A DNA stretch of 64,000 bases. Source: Chryseobacterium gleum (GTDB taxonomy: Bacteria > Bacteroidota > Bacteroidia > Flavobacteriales > Weeksellaceae). The stretch spans positions 1,674,001-1,738,000 of the forward strand of contig NZ_LR134289.1 of the NCBI RefSeq assembly GCF_900636535.1. The letters run 5' to 3'. Position numbers and translations under genes: made by a program. The stretch's first letter is position 1; each line of letters opens with the position of its first letter. Below, piece after piece: positions 35,985 through 44,220 of this stretch. A model generated the notes under the pieces. That model saw only the letters and a list, made by a program, of their open reading frames with translations. It did no database searches and had not been told where the DNA came from.

Positions 35985-36731
35985 ATGAAAAAATTCAGTA
36001 ACAAACTGGCTGTCGTAACAGGAGGAAACAGCGGGATCGGATTCTCTGCAGCAAAAGAACTTATTTCAGAAGGAGCAACTGTCATCATCACCGGAAGGCG
36101 CAAAGAGGCTGTAGAAAAAGCGGCTCAGGAACTTGGTGCCATTCCATTTATCGCAGATCAGGCAAACCTCAATGATATTGATCTTTTAAAAGAAGAAATT
36201 GAAACACAATTCGGGAAAATAGATATCCTGTTTATCAATGCAGGAATTACAGGTACATTGACTCCGATTGAAAATATGGATGTCGAAAATTTTGATCAGG
36301 TCATGAATATCAACTTCAGAGGAGCTTACTTTACATTAAGCAAATTCATTCCAATATTAAATGATGGTGCTTCGGTCATCTTTTTATCTTCTATTGTCGC
36401 TTCTACCTATAAACCTAACAGTTCCGCCTATCAGGCAAGTAAGGCGGCACTGAACTCAATTGCCAAAACGGCAGCTGCAGAATTAGCTCCAAGAAAAATA
36501 AGGGTGAATATGATCAGCCCCGGTCCTATTAAAACAGAAATTATGAGTAAAGCCGGGCTGGATGAAGAGACTTTGAAAAATATTCAAACCCATCTCATAG
36601 AACAGATTCCGTTGAAAAAAACAGGAACTGCTGAAGAAGTTGCAAAACTTGTGACCTATTTATCAGATGATCAGATTTCAAGCTATGTTACCGGCACCGA
36701 AATTGTGATTGATGGCGGTATGACATTATAA
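35985..36731 (+). CDS. SDR family oxidoreductase
   Basis: A classical short-chain dehydrogenase of 248 residues: GGNSGIG near residue 13, NAG (NAGITG), catalytic YQASK, and the C-terminal VTGTEIVIDGGMTL. An upstream in-frame ATG at 35910 would add 25 residues that include the promoter, so 35985 is used. It is divergent from the HxlR regulator gene, a common pairing in which the reductase is induced. NADPH-dependent, substrate unknown. Confidence 0.93.
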   Translation: MKKFSNKLAVVTGGNSGIGFSAAKELISEGATVIITGRRKEAVEKAAQELGAIPFIADQANLNDIDLLKEEIETQFGKIDILFINAGITGTLTPIENMDVENFDQVMNINFRGAYFTLSKFIPILNDGASVIFLSSIVASTYKPNSSAYQASKAALNSIAKTAAAELAPRKIRVNMISPGPIKTEIMSKAGLDEETLKNIQTHLIEQIPLKKTGTAEEVAKLVTYLSDDQISSYVTGTEIVIDGGMTL

Positions 36732-36746
36732 TAAACAGATTTAAGC

Positions 36747-36778
36747 AAATCCCGGTAATTGTATTACCGGGATTTTTC
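36747..36778 (+). terminator. SDR gene terminator
   Basis: A perfect 13-bp stem, AAATCCCGGTAAT (36747-36759)/ATTACCGGGATTT (36763-36775), has a TGT loop and a following T-run. Confidence 0.9.
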
Positions 36779-36804
36779 ATGTGATTTTCGGAGTTAAAAA
36801 TTCA

Positions 36805-36875
36805 GGATTCATCCTTTGATTTGTCCAACTCAGTTTGTTTTCCGTTTCACAACATGTATTACCCGCCTACTTTTG
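36805..36875 (+). promoter_or_regulatory. Promoter with 22-bp element shared with the DUF1223 operon
   Basis: A 22-bp element (36805-36826, ending TTTGATTTGTCC) is followed after exactly 41 bases by TACTTTTGAATCA (-7 box 36868-36875). At 40427-40497 an element matching at 19 of 22 positions precedes the same -7 box by the same 41 bases. The element contains two GATTyrtCC words 12 bp apart. A common activator is inferred. Confidence 0.65.
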
Positions 36876-36902
36876 AATCAGAAAATAAAAACAATACACA
36901 TT

Positions 36903-37889
36903 ATGGATACCGCAAAGAAAAAGAGAAATCCCATTGCTATCGTATTTCTGGCAATATTAGGAATCTTCGGAGGACTTCAGCTATTCAGTAAACCACTGGA
37001 AGGAAAGCCGGTCACAGGAAAAATAGAAGCCCCAAAGGAGGTGATCAGTATTCTTGAAAACTCATGTTTCAACTGTCATTCCAATCAGCAGAATCTAAGC
37101 TGGTATGATAAGCTTGCTCCTGTTTCCTGGGCTGTAAACAAAGATATCAAAAGAGCCAGAGAAGTCCTGAACTTCTCAGAATGGGAAAAGTTATCTCCTG
37201 CAGAACATCAGGGCAAAATGTATGCTATTCTCAATATGATGCAAAGTGGTAAAATGCCTCTCCATGAATATACTCTTCTGCATCCTTCAGCTAAGATTAC
37301 AGAGAAAGATATTGAAACCATTAAAAAATATACGCTTTCTTTATCTTCAGTAAACCCGCCAGCGCCTAAAAAGAGTGAAGTGCCTGCAGCAACATCCAGC
37401 AGCACATCCATCTCGGCATCAACAAAATTTCCGGTTTCTCCCAATGGAGTTCGATACACACCTGATTTTAAAAACTGGAAAGTGATCAGTATGAGTACGC
37501 TGTTTGATCATTCCATCCGTGTGATCTATGGAAATGATATCGCAGTAAAAGCGGTGGAAACAGAAAATTTTCACCCATGGCCGGACGGAAGTATTGTTGT
37601 AAAATCTGTATGGAAACAGGAAGAGCTTCCTGATGGAGAAATCAGACCCGGAAAATTTATCAATGCGCAGTTTATGGTAAAAGATTCCAGACAATATAAA
37701 GATACGGAAGGCTGGGGATTTGCAAAATTCTCTGGAGATGACCTTCACCCAACGGGAAAAACAGCATCTTTTGCCAAAGAATCCTGCATTGCCTGTCACA
37801 GACAATTAGCAGAAAAAACAGGTTACCTGTTTGATGTTCCGATGAAAGTAAATACGCAAAGACTAATTCAAAATTTACAGAAAAAATGA
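36903..37889 (+). CDS. Haem-binding domain/cytochrome P460-like c-type cytochrome
   Basis: An exported protein of 328 residues. One N-terminal hydrophobic helix (about 11-27) is followed by a haem-binding domain with CFNCH (C55, C58, H59). A Ser/Thr/Pro/Ala linker (about 155-180) leads to a P460-like domain with a second CIACH motif (C295, C298, H299). It probably anchors in the inner membrane facing the periplasm. The start at 36903 places the signal helix correctly; the longer frame from 36816 includes the promoter. It overlaps the lipoprotein gene by four bases. Confidence 0.88.
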   Translation: MDTAKKKRNPIAIVFLAILGIFGGLQLFSKPLEGKPVTGKIEAPKEVISILENSCFNCHSNQQNLSWYDKLAPVSWAVNKDIKRAREVLNFSEWEKLSPAEHQGKMYAILNMMQSGKMPLHEYTLLHPSAKITEKDIETIKKYTLSLSSVNPPAPKKSEVPAATSSSTSISASTKFPVSPNGVRYTPDFKNWKVISMSTLFDHSIRVIYGNDIAVKAVETENFHPWPDGSIVVKSVWKQEELPDGEIRPGKFINAQFMVKDSRQYKDTEGWGFAKFSGDDLHPTGKTASFAKESCIACHRQLAEKTGYLFDVPMKVNTQRLIQNLQKK

Positions 37890-38329
37890 AAAATACAATC
37901 CTGATTTTATGGGTAAGCCTTATTTCCCTTACCGCGTGCAGCAAAGAAAATAATGATCCAAATAACGGACTTGTCAGAGTTGTTTTTGATCCGGGTTCTC
38001 TCAAATTGATCTCCAATTCTTTAAATCCCAAGAAAGAAACTATGTCTGCCCTATATGGAAATGAAAAAGCACTGGAATCTTTGTCGAAGAAAAGCCGGAC
38101 ACCAGAAGCAGGTGCTGTTATGAAACTGGTTACCTGGAAATATCACGACAATCCCCAATATATCGGTGGAACTATCACCGGAGAACTGGTAAGTGTCGAA
38201 ACCGTTCAGGCAGACAATGCCGGAAATATCTCTTATGATCTTAAAAATGATCAGCCTAAGAATACTTTCTCAAATAAGGAAGAAAGAATACAGTATTTCA
38301 TGAGTTACAGCCCCCTAAGCAGACCTTAA
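37886..38329 (+). CDS. Hypothetical lipoprotein coupled to the cytochrome gene
   Basis: A protein of 147 residues with a lipoprotein signal (MKNTILILWVSLISLTAC, lipobox Cys 18). The remainder is polar with no recognised domain. The ATGA overlap with the P460-like gene implies translational coupling and a shared complex or pathway in the envelope. It is followed after 80 bases by the second LytS/LytTR pair. Confidence 0.82.
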   Translation: MKNTILILWVSLISLTACSKENNDPNNGLVRVVFDPGSLKLISNSLNPKKETMSALYGNEKALESLSKKSRTPEAGAVMKLVTWKYHDNPQYIGGTITGELVSVETVQADNAGNISYDLKNDQPKNTFSNKEERIQYFMSYSPLSRP

Positions 38330-38409
38330 TAAAAATCGCCCGTTTTACTATTTATCATAATATTTTAAATAAAAAGCATTAATTTAACCTTTTCAAATCA
38401 GCAGATTTC

Positions 38410-39423
38410 ATGCAACAGCAAAAAATAAAAATCTCACCAGCCATTATCTGGATAAGCTCTGTTTTCCTGGGTGTTTTATCTTCTGTACCTCAGCTGGCCT
38501 CTCATGAGTTCAACTGGAAAGAGGCAGTCGTAAATTCGGCGATTACAGCAGCTTTTTCCATTATCATGTGGTATATCAATATCTATATGCTGAACCGTAC
38601 AGGAAAACGCAGGCAGCATATCTCCTATTCCAGATTGATGGTGGTACTGGCTTTCGGGATGGTGATCATGTTTGGGCTGGCATGGATCCAGCAGCTGATT
38701 CTTTCCCATATTAATTTCGGACCGGTGATGCTGATGGTGGAAGTAAGGGGAATTCTGATCAATCTGGTATGCTATATGTTTCTTACGCTGCTTCAGAACA
38801 ATTATACCGGGCAGCAGATACAACTTGAGCTGGAAAAGGTAAAGAGTGATAATCTTGGAGCCCAGTATGAATTATTAAAACAGCAGATCAATCCGCATTT
38901 TCTTTTCAACAGCTTGAATACCTTAAAATTGATGGCAGAAACCCATGACGAAGAGACGGTTGATTTTATTGTAAAGCTTTCAGATTTTTACCGGTTTACG
39001 CTGGAAAGCAGAAAACTGGATCTGATCAGCGTTCAGGAAGAAATGAAAATAGTAGACGCTTATCTTTTTCTTCAGAAAGCACGTTTTGGGGAAGGAATTA
39101 AGTTCACCAACGAACTTGGAAAAGAAATCAATGCTACCCTTATTCCGCCTTTCACGCTTCAGCTTCTGGTGGAGAACTGCATCAAGCACAATATTGTTTC
39201 ACAAAGCAAACCTTTGCATATTAAAATCTATAACAACGATAACCATATTGTCATTGAAAATCCCATCCAGCGTAAAATGAATGCAGAAGATTCGCTGGGA
39301 GTCGGGCTTGATAATATTAAAATGCGTTACAAACACTTATTGGAAAAGGATATCATCATTCATTCAGATGAAAAAACTTTCCAGATAAAACTACCATTAA
39401 TCCATGAATATAATCATTATTGA
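38410..39423 (+). CDS. LytS/YehU-type sensor histidine kinase
   Basis: A membrane kinase of 337 residues with four hydrophobic segments (about 12-28, 42-61, 76-97 and 103-128), QINPHFLFN with H163, an N-box (LLVENCIKHN) and a short HATPase (GVGLDNIKMRY). It resembles the kinase at 2540 in layout but not closely in sequence. Its 3' end overlaps the response-regulator gene by 20 bases. It lies between two operons that share a promoter element, so it may control both. Confidence 0.92.
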   Translation: MQQQKIKISPAIIWISSVFLGVLSSVPQLASHEFNWKEAVVNSAITAAFSIIMWYINIYMLNRTGKRRQHISYSRLMVVLAFGMVIMFGLAWIQQLILSHINFGPVMLMVEVRGILINLVCYMFLTLLQNNYTGQQIQLELEKVKSDNLGAQYELLKQQINPHFLFNSLNTLKLMAETHDEETVDFIVKLSDFYRFTLESRKLDLISVQEEMKIVDAYLFLQKARFGEGIKFTNELGKEINATLIPPFTLQLLVENCIKHNIVSQSKPLHIKIYNNDNHIVIENPIQRKMNAEDSLGVGLDNIKMRYKHLLEKDIIIHSDEKTFQIKLPLIHEYNHY

Positions 39424-40168
39424 AGATGAATTCAGGGCTGCAAAATCCCTGCAGAATTTACTCTCAGACTTAAAACCGGATTCGAAAATCCTTGGCGTTT
39501 ACGACAGTATTGAAACAAGTATTGAAGGCTTAAAAGATATCAAACCTGATCTTATCTTTATGGATATCCATCTTTCTGACGGACTTTCCTTCGAGATTTT
39601 CAAATCGGTGGAGATCACTTGCCCTGTAGTTTTCTGTACAGCCTTTGACCAGTACATGCTGGATGCCTTTAAAAGTAAAGGAGTTGACTATGTTTTAAAA
39701 CCTTTTTCAAAAGAAGATATTGCTGAAGCACTGAGAAAAGTGGATGAACTGAAAAAATTCTTCCAGAAAAATGAACTTCCGGATCTGGAATCACTGATAC
39801 AAAAAATCAGCCAGCCTGCTGCTGCCGGTAAGAGTAGTTTCCTGGTTTTTAAAAATCAAAAATATACTACCATACCTACTGAAGATATTGCCTATTTTTA
39901 TATCCACAATGAAATCACGCATCTGGTGACATTTGCCAAAGAACAGTTTCCCCTTTCACAGCCGCTTGGGCAGGTAGCGGAACAGGTTTCAGACAAGCAA
40001 TTTTTCAGGGTAAACAGACAGTATCTTGTTAATTTCAAAGCCATTAAGGAAATGGAACATTATTTCCAACGTAAAATCCTTGTAAAACTTACTGTTGAAA
40101 CGCCTGAAAAGCTTTTGATCAATAAAGAAAAAACGCATAGTTTCTTTACCTGGCTTGAGGACAGGTAA
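39404..40168 (+). CDS. LytTR-family response regulator
   Basis: A protein of 254 residues. The receiver has E7-D8 and phosphoacceptor D54 in FMDIHLSDG, with K in VLKPF near residue 98. The LytTR DNA-binding domain covers about 145-250 (FLVFKNQKYTTIPTEDIAYF). It overlaps the kinase gene. The candidate targets are the cytochrome and DUF1223 operons with the shared 22-bp element; this is inference from position. Confidence 0.93.
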   Translation: MNIIIIEDEFRAAKSLQNLLSDLKPDSKILGVYDSIETSIEGLKDIKPDLIFMDIHLSDGLSFEIFKSVEITCPVVFCTAFDQYMLDAFKSKGVDYVLKPFSKEDIAEALRKVDELKKFFQKNELPDLESLIQKISQPAAAGKSSFLVFKNQKYTTIPTEDIAYFYIHNEITHLVTFAKEQFPLSQPLGQVAEQVSDKQFFRVNRQYLVNFKAIKEMEHYFQRKILVKLTVETPEKLLINKEKTHSFFTWLEDR

Positions 40169-40426
40169 AGGAGTAAGCAAATCTGAAGCTAAGCTGGAAG
40201 TACTTGCAGTCATTCTGAGATATAGAACTCTTTTGAAATACATTATAACTCTGATTGATATGATCGGGCTTTTCTTTTGCTTTTATCTGATCTGTTTTAA
40301 TTTCTTAAGCTCTTTCCTGCTTCTATTTAATATTTAAAAGACAAACTTTCTTCTTTTGGTACTCCAGAAACTTCCCGCTTCCAACTTCCTGCTTCCAGCT
40401 TTAAACTACTTCCCCTCACAATTTCC
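40169..40426. other. Intergenic region after lytTR
   Basis: No convincing gene or terminator. A 60-codon hydrophobic frame (40155-40337) overlaps the regulator's end and looks like noise. Positions 40365-40400 carry degenerate 'acttcc(t/c)gcttcca' words. Confidence 0.45.
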
Positions 40427-40497
40427 GGGTTCACCTTTTGATTTGTCCGGTTGAACCTGTTTTGTATTCTTTTGCCTTTATCAGGTATCTACTTTTG
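40427..40497 (+). promoter_or_regulatory. DUF1223 promoter with the shared 22-bp element
   Basis: Element 40427-40448 ends TTTGATTTGTCC; 41 bases later TACTTTTGAATCA (-7 box 40490-40497) begins, 24 bases before the ATG. TGTTTT is also conserved at the same offset. It is the partner of 36805-36875. Confidence 0.65.
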
Positions 40498-40513
40498 AAT
40501 CAAATTAAAAGAC

Positions 40514-41287
40514 ATGATACTAAAAAACTTAATCACAGTAAGCGCTTTTACCGCAGTGTTATTTGCTACTTCAGCATTTATTCATCAAAATAAAGATCAA
40601 AAGACAGTACAACATCCAGCCTCTGAAACCAATGGTTTCGCTGTTTTGGAACTTTTTACTTCAGAAGGCTGTTCAAGCTGTCCACCTGCAGATGAACTCA
40701 TGGGAAAAATTGAAAAAGAATATAAAGGAGAGCCTGTTTATCTTCTCTCTTACCACGTTGATTACTGGAATCGTCTTGGATGGAAAGATCGGTTCAGTAC
40801 TGCAGAAAATTCGCAGCGCCAACAGCAGTACAGCCGTATTTTGAATTCACAGGTGTATACTCCACAACTGATAATTAATGGAAAAACGGAATTTGTAGGC
40901 TCTGATGAGGATCATATTAAAAATTCCATTCAGAAAGCTCTGCTTGTTTCTAAAAAAACAGATGTGGCACTATCGGCAAATATTTCCGGCAGTACAATTG
41001 ATGTTCAATATAAAACTTCAGCCTCAGATTCTCATAGTGTTCTTCTCGTTAATCTTGTTGAAAAACATTCCTCTACCCAGGTTGGTAAAGGTGAAAACGA
41101 AGGGCGTCATCTGCATCACTGGCAAATCGTTCATAAACAAAATCAGATCTCATTGAATAAGCAGGAAGGAACAACAACATTCAGAATTCCTGAAGGTTTT
41201 TCTCCTGAAAAATGGGAAGTGATAGCTTTTATTCAGAATGTCAAAACCGGAGAAATCTCGGGATCAGCAAAAACATCTTTTAAATAA
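40514..41287 (+). CDS. DUF1223 secreted thioredoxin-like protein
   Basis: A protein of 257 residues with an N-terminal signal segment (about 1-23). VLELFTSEGCSSCPPADELM places a thioredoxin-like CxxC at C53-C56 and is the DUF1223 signature; YHVDYWNRLGWKDRFS and QVYTPQLIINGK follow. Envelope redox function is likely but unproven. The downstream DoxX gene, 35 bases on, is a frequent partner in redox operons. Its promoter shares an element with the cytochrome operon. Confidence 0.9.
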   Translation: MILKNLITVSAFTAVLFATSAFIHQNKDQKTVQHPASETNGFAVLELFTSEGCSSCPPADELMGKIEKEYKGEPVYLLSYHVDYWNRLGWKDRFSTAENSQRQQQYSRILNSQVYTPQLIINGKTEFVGSDEDHIKNSIQKALLVSKKTDVALSANISGSTIDVQYKTSASDSHSVLLVNLVEKHSSTQVGKGENEGRHLHHWQIVHKQNQISLNKQEGTTTFRIPEGFSPEKWEVIAFIQNVKTGEISGSAKTSFK

Positions 41288-41322
41288 TTTCTACTACATA
41301 ATAACAACTAAAATATACAGCA

Positions 41323-41715
41323 ATGAAAACAAAAACTACAAAAATCATCTATTGGGCCGGAGCTATTTTTATGTCACTATGGTTTGGAGCCAGCGGGTTC
41401 TTTGAACTTACAAAAAATCCGGTAGTATGGGACATCACACAGCAATTAGGCTATCCACCTCATTTTATCTATATCCTGGGTGTTTTTAAAATTTCAGGAG
41501 TTCTCGTTCTTCTGCTTCCCAACAGATTATTGAGGTTGAAAGAATGGGTATTTGCCGGAATGTTCTTTGATATTCTCTTTGCTTTCTTTTCAAAAATTGC
41601 CGTGCTTGGTTTTCCGGCTACGGTGGACGCAATAGTTGCTTTTTCCATACTTACGATGACTTATCTGATGTTCAGGAAACTGTATTCTCCTGAGCTGGTA
41701 TTTGGAGAAGCATAA
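41323..41715 (+). CDS. DoxX family membrane protein
   Basis: A four-helix membrane protein of 130 residues. SLWFGASGFFELTKNPVVWD and LGVFKISGVLVLLLPNRLLR are DoxX-like. It is co-transcribed with the DUF1223 gene and followed by a strong terminator. A link to thiol or quinol redox chemistry is inference from the family and neighbour. Confidence 0.87.
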   Translation: MKTKTTKIIYWAGAIFMSLWFGASGFFELTKNPVVWDITQQLGYPPHFIYILGVFKISGVLVLLLPNRLLRLKEWVFAGMFFDILFAFFSKIAVLGFPATVDAIVAFSILTMTYLMFRKLYSPELVFGEA

Positions 41716-41737
41716 TTTAAATTTTTCTTATGTTCAA

Positions 41738-41775
41738 AACAGCACCTCCCGTTTCCCGGGAGGTGCTGTTGTTTT
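41738..41775 (+). terminator. DoxX gene terminator
   Basis: A perfect 14-bp stem (41738-41751/41757-41770) with a five-base loop is followed by GTTTT. Confidence 0.88.
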
Positions 41776-41802
41776 ATATCATTAAAGTTTGGATCAATAA
41801 GT

Positions 41803-41870
41803 TCTGGCTGAAGCCGGATGGATAATTACTGTTCCTGAAAGCGGACTAAAGTCCTCTGCTATTGATTGAA
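41803..41870 (+). repeat. Dispersed palindromic repeat (GGCTnAAGCC family)
   Basis: GGCTGAAGCC (41806-41815) is followed by CGGACTAAAGTCC (about 41842-41854) and a TATTGATTGAA tail. It has the same layout as 1641-1706 and 45951-46010. Confidence 0.75.
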
Positions 41871-41894
41871 ATATCTTGTATAGTAACCCGTTTA

Positions 41895-41960
41895 TATTAA
41901 CCACCCCGTCAAAAATTCTTTCAATTTTTGCCACCCCTCCAAAGGAGGGGAATACTGAGT
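41895..41960 (+). repeat. Dispersed hairpin repeat, copy C (AACCACCCCGTC family)
   Basis: The best-preserved solitary copy. AACCACCCCGTC, AT hairpin AAAATT-CTTTC-AATTTT, then the perfect CCCCTCC-AAA-GGAGGGG hairpin (41934-41950) and GAATACTGAGTAC. No gene is seen between 41716 and 42050. Confidence 0.85.
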
Positions 41961-42050
41961 ACCTGTTCACTGATTAAGTGACAACAACCCCATATCCTTA
42001 ATTCTACAGCTATCATCTACTACCTGTTACCTATCATCTGCCTCTGCTCT

Positions 42051-43043
42051 CTAACTCATAAAACTCTCCGGGAACCATTCAAAACCAGCAGCCTTTTCTT
42101 TTGTGTAACCCAAACCTGGCCATGGCAAGTGGTAAGCAAATGCTCTGATTCTGGTATCTGCCATTTGTTTCAGCAGTTTTTTTCTTGATGCAATCGCGAT
42201 ATCAAGATCCGTATCACCAAAATATCCCCATTCAGGATGCGGAAAAAGGACTACATCGGAATGAATCAGATCTGCGATATAGATCAGTTTTTCATTTCCA
42301 GATGAGATGGTTGTAACCGCTAAACCTGGGGTGTGACCAGGTGCTAATTGAAAATTAAAATAATCATACAAGGGATTATTAAAATCATAAAACTTCAGTT
42401 TGGGCTTAATCGTTTTCAGAATATTCCGGACGGCCGGGATAAATTGATTGAGGAATTCAGGCTGTGTTTTCAGAGCACTGTTGTTAAAGTCTTTCATGGA
42501 AGCCTGCATCCAGAAGTCATGTTCTGTTTTGGAGATGAAAATATTTGCATCAGGAAAAATAAGCTGATTTTTTTTATCTATCACTCCACCAATATGATCG
42601 GGATGGGCATGTGAAATAAAAACGTCAGTAATATCTTTGGGAGTAAAACCAGCTTTCTGAAGGCTTTTTAACAGAAATCCTGTTCTTTCATCAGCAAAAA
42701 TTCCCATTCCGGTATCTAGTAGAATGAGCTTATTCTTTGTTTTAACCAGTAGAATATTCATCGCAAGATCAATATAATCCTCTGGTCTGAAATTATCTCT
42801 AAGAATTGATTTTAATTCTGAAACGGTGCCTCTTGGTGCAAATGAATTCAGGTTTTCTTCATGAATATATCCGTCTGTGAGAATAAATAGTTCAAGCTCA
42901 CCAAGCTTCAGTTTTTTAAATCCGGAAAGATCATCCCCTGTTTTTACCGAAATGGATCTATGTTCTGCCATTAAACCGGAAAAAGGAATCATACTTAATG
43001 TTCCTGCCAATAATCCGTTCTTTAATAATTCTCTTCTGTTCAT
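42051..43043 (-). CDS. MBL-fold metallo-hydrolase with Tat-like signal
   Basis: A metallo-beta-lactamase-fold hydrolase of 330 residues. The N-terminus MNRRELLKNGLLAGTLSMIP looks like a twin-arginine signal, so the folded enzyme is probably exported. The metal motif HAHPDH (H145-H150) is intact, with later ligands in APGHTPG and YIADLIHSDV. This resembles quorum-quenching lactonase or hydroxyacylglutathione-hydrolase relatives. Substrate unknown; the gene is monocistronic. Confidence 0.9.
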   Translation of the reverse strand: MNRRELLKNGLLAGTLSMIPFSGLMAEHRSISVKTGDDLSGFKKLKLGELELFILTDGYIHEENLNSFAPRGTVSELKSILRDNFRPEDYIDLAMNILLVKTKNKLILLDTGMGIFADERTGFLLKSLQKAGFTPKDITDVFISHAHPDHIGGVIDKKNQLIFPDANIFISKTEHDFWMQASMKDFNNSALKTQPEFLNQFIPAVRNILKTIKPKLKFYDFNNPLYDYFNFQLAPGHTPGLAVTTISSGNEKLIYIADLIHSDVVLFPHPEWGYFGDTDLDIAIASRKKLLKQMADTRIRAFAYHLPWPGLGYTKEKAAGFEWFPESFMS

Positions 43044-43073
43044 AGTCGGGTTCTTTTCATTAAAATATAAATG

Positions 43074-43112
43074 AAAAACTGAGTTTCTTTCATAAGAAGA
43101 AACTCAGTTTTT
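43074..43112 (-). terminator. Aldo/keto reductase terminator
   Basis: A perfect 16-bp stem (43074-43089/43097-43112) with a seven-base loop and T-rich flanks in both orientations. It lies between two minus-strand genes and serves the aldo/keto reductase gene. Confidence 0.9.
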
Positions 43113-43126
43113 ATATAAAATAGTTT

Positions 43127-44128
43127 TTAGTTGTTTACCAATTTCATAGAACCTTCATTGTATCTTTCTCCTACATTAGGATATTTTTTCAGGATGGCAT
43201 CTATGGTATCCAGATCCGACTGGGAAAGTTCTATATTGACAGCTGCAATATTTTCTTCAAGATATTTGATTCGCTTTGTACCCGGAATCGGAATGATATC
43301 ATCTCCCTGGTTCAATACCCAAGCTAGCGCAAGCTGGGTTCCTTTCACTCCTTTGGAAGCTGCAAATTCGTTGATTTCGTTAGCCAGCTTTGTGTTATTT
43401 TCAAGATATTCCTGCTGATAACGCGGTAATGATTTTCTGAAATCGTCATCACCCAGATTTTGTGCATCATAGATATTGGTGAAGAGCCCTCTTGCCAACG
43501 GTGAATAAGGAACCAGAGAAATCCCCAGTTCTCTGATGGTTGGAAGAATTTCTTTTTCAATATCTTTGGTTAAAATTGAATATTCAGACTGTAAAGCTGC
43601 AATCGGGTGGATTTTATTGGCTTTTCTGATAGATTCTGCCGAAGCTTCTGACAATCCTAGATATTTCACTTTTCCTGCCTTTACCAATTCTGCCATTGCC
43701 CCTACTGTTTCTTCTACAGGAACATTTGGATCTACTCTGTGGGCGTAATACAGATCAATAGTATCGATTTTTAATCTTTGAAGACTTAAATCTACAGCCT
43801 GTCTGATCCATTCCGGAGAACCGTCGAAATAAGTTCCCGGAGCTCCGCTGTGGCTTGCTTTACCGTCTTTAAATCTGAATCCGAATTTGGTAGCAATAAA
43901 AATTTTATCTCTGTTTGGAACCAAAACCTTAGAGATCAGTTTTTCGTTTTCTCCATTGGCATACATATCTGCTGTATCCCAAAAGTTAACGCCCAAATCC
44001 AACGCTCTGTGTAAGGTATTGATACTTTCCTGCTCGTCGGTAGGACCATAAGCAAAACTCATCCCCATGCATCCTAAACCGATTGCTGATAACTGTTCTT
44101 CTGTGTTTCCTAATTTTTTAAATTTCAT
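43127..44128 (-). CDS. Aldo/keto reductase
   Basis: An NADPH-dependent oxidoreductase of 333 residues with a TIM-barrel fold. Catalytic residues are D51 and Y56 in WDTADMYA, K81 in IATKFG and the His in LYYAHRVDPN. PVEETVGAMAELVKAGKVKYLGLSE is typical of the YajO/AKR12-13-like group. Its promoter region has two AraC-type half-sites spaced 21 bp, and the AraC gene is immediately upstream, so it is probably induced by that regulator. The substrate is likely a reactive carbonyl. Confidence 0.94.
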   Translation of the reverse strand: MKFKKLGNTEEQLSAIGLGCMGMSFAYGPTDEQESINTLHRALDLGVNFWDTADMYANGENEKLISKVLVPNRDKIFIATKFGFRFKDGKASHSGAPGTYFDGSPEWIRQAVDLSLQRLKIDTIDLYYAHRVDPNVPVEETVGAMAELVKAGKVKYLGLSEASAESIRKANKIHPIAALQSEYSILTKDIEKEILPTIRELGISLVPYSPLARGLFTNIYDAQNLGDDDFRKSLPRYQQEYLENNTKLANEINEFAASKGVKGTQLALAWVLNQGDDIIPIPGTKRIKYLEENIAAVNIELSQSDLDTIDAILKKYPNVGERYNEGSMKLVNN

Positions 44129-44154
44129 GATAGGTATGATTTAATTTTACAAGA

Positions 44155-44220
44155 CAAAATTAGAATATGGAAAGATCAACTGTTATATAGAATTCAAACC
44201 AAGAATTATAAAATTCAAAC
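44155..44220 (-). promoter_or_regulatory. Aldo/keto reductase promoter with AraC-type operator
   Basis: On the minus strand GTTTGAATT occurs twice (44212-44220 and 44191-44199), exactly 21 bp apart, and TAATTTTG (-7 box, 44155-44162) follows. The proximal half-site abuts the -33 region, where no TTG is present. The distal half-site lies over the AraC gene stop codon. This geometry is typical of AraC-family activation. Confidence 0.65.

Noticed and set aside
40155..40337. 60-codon hydrophobic frame after the LytTR gene
   Set aside because: It starts inside the regulator's coding end and lacks any family-like feature; probably a by-product of T-rich sequence.
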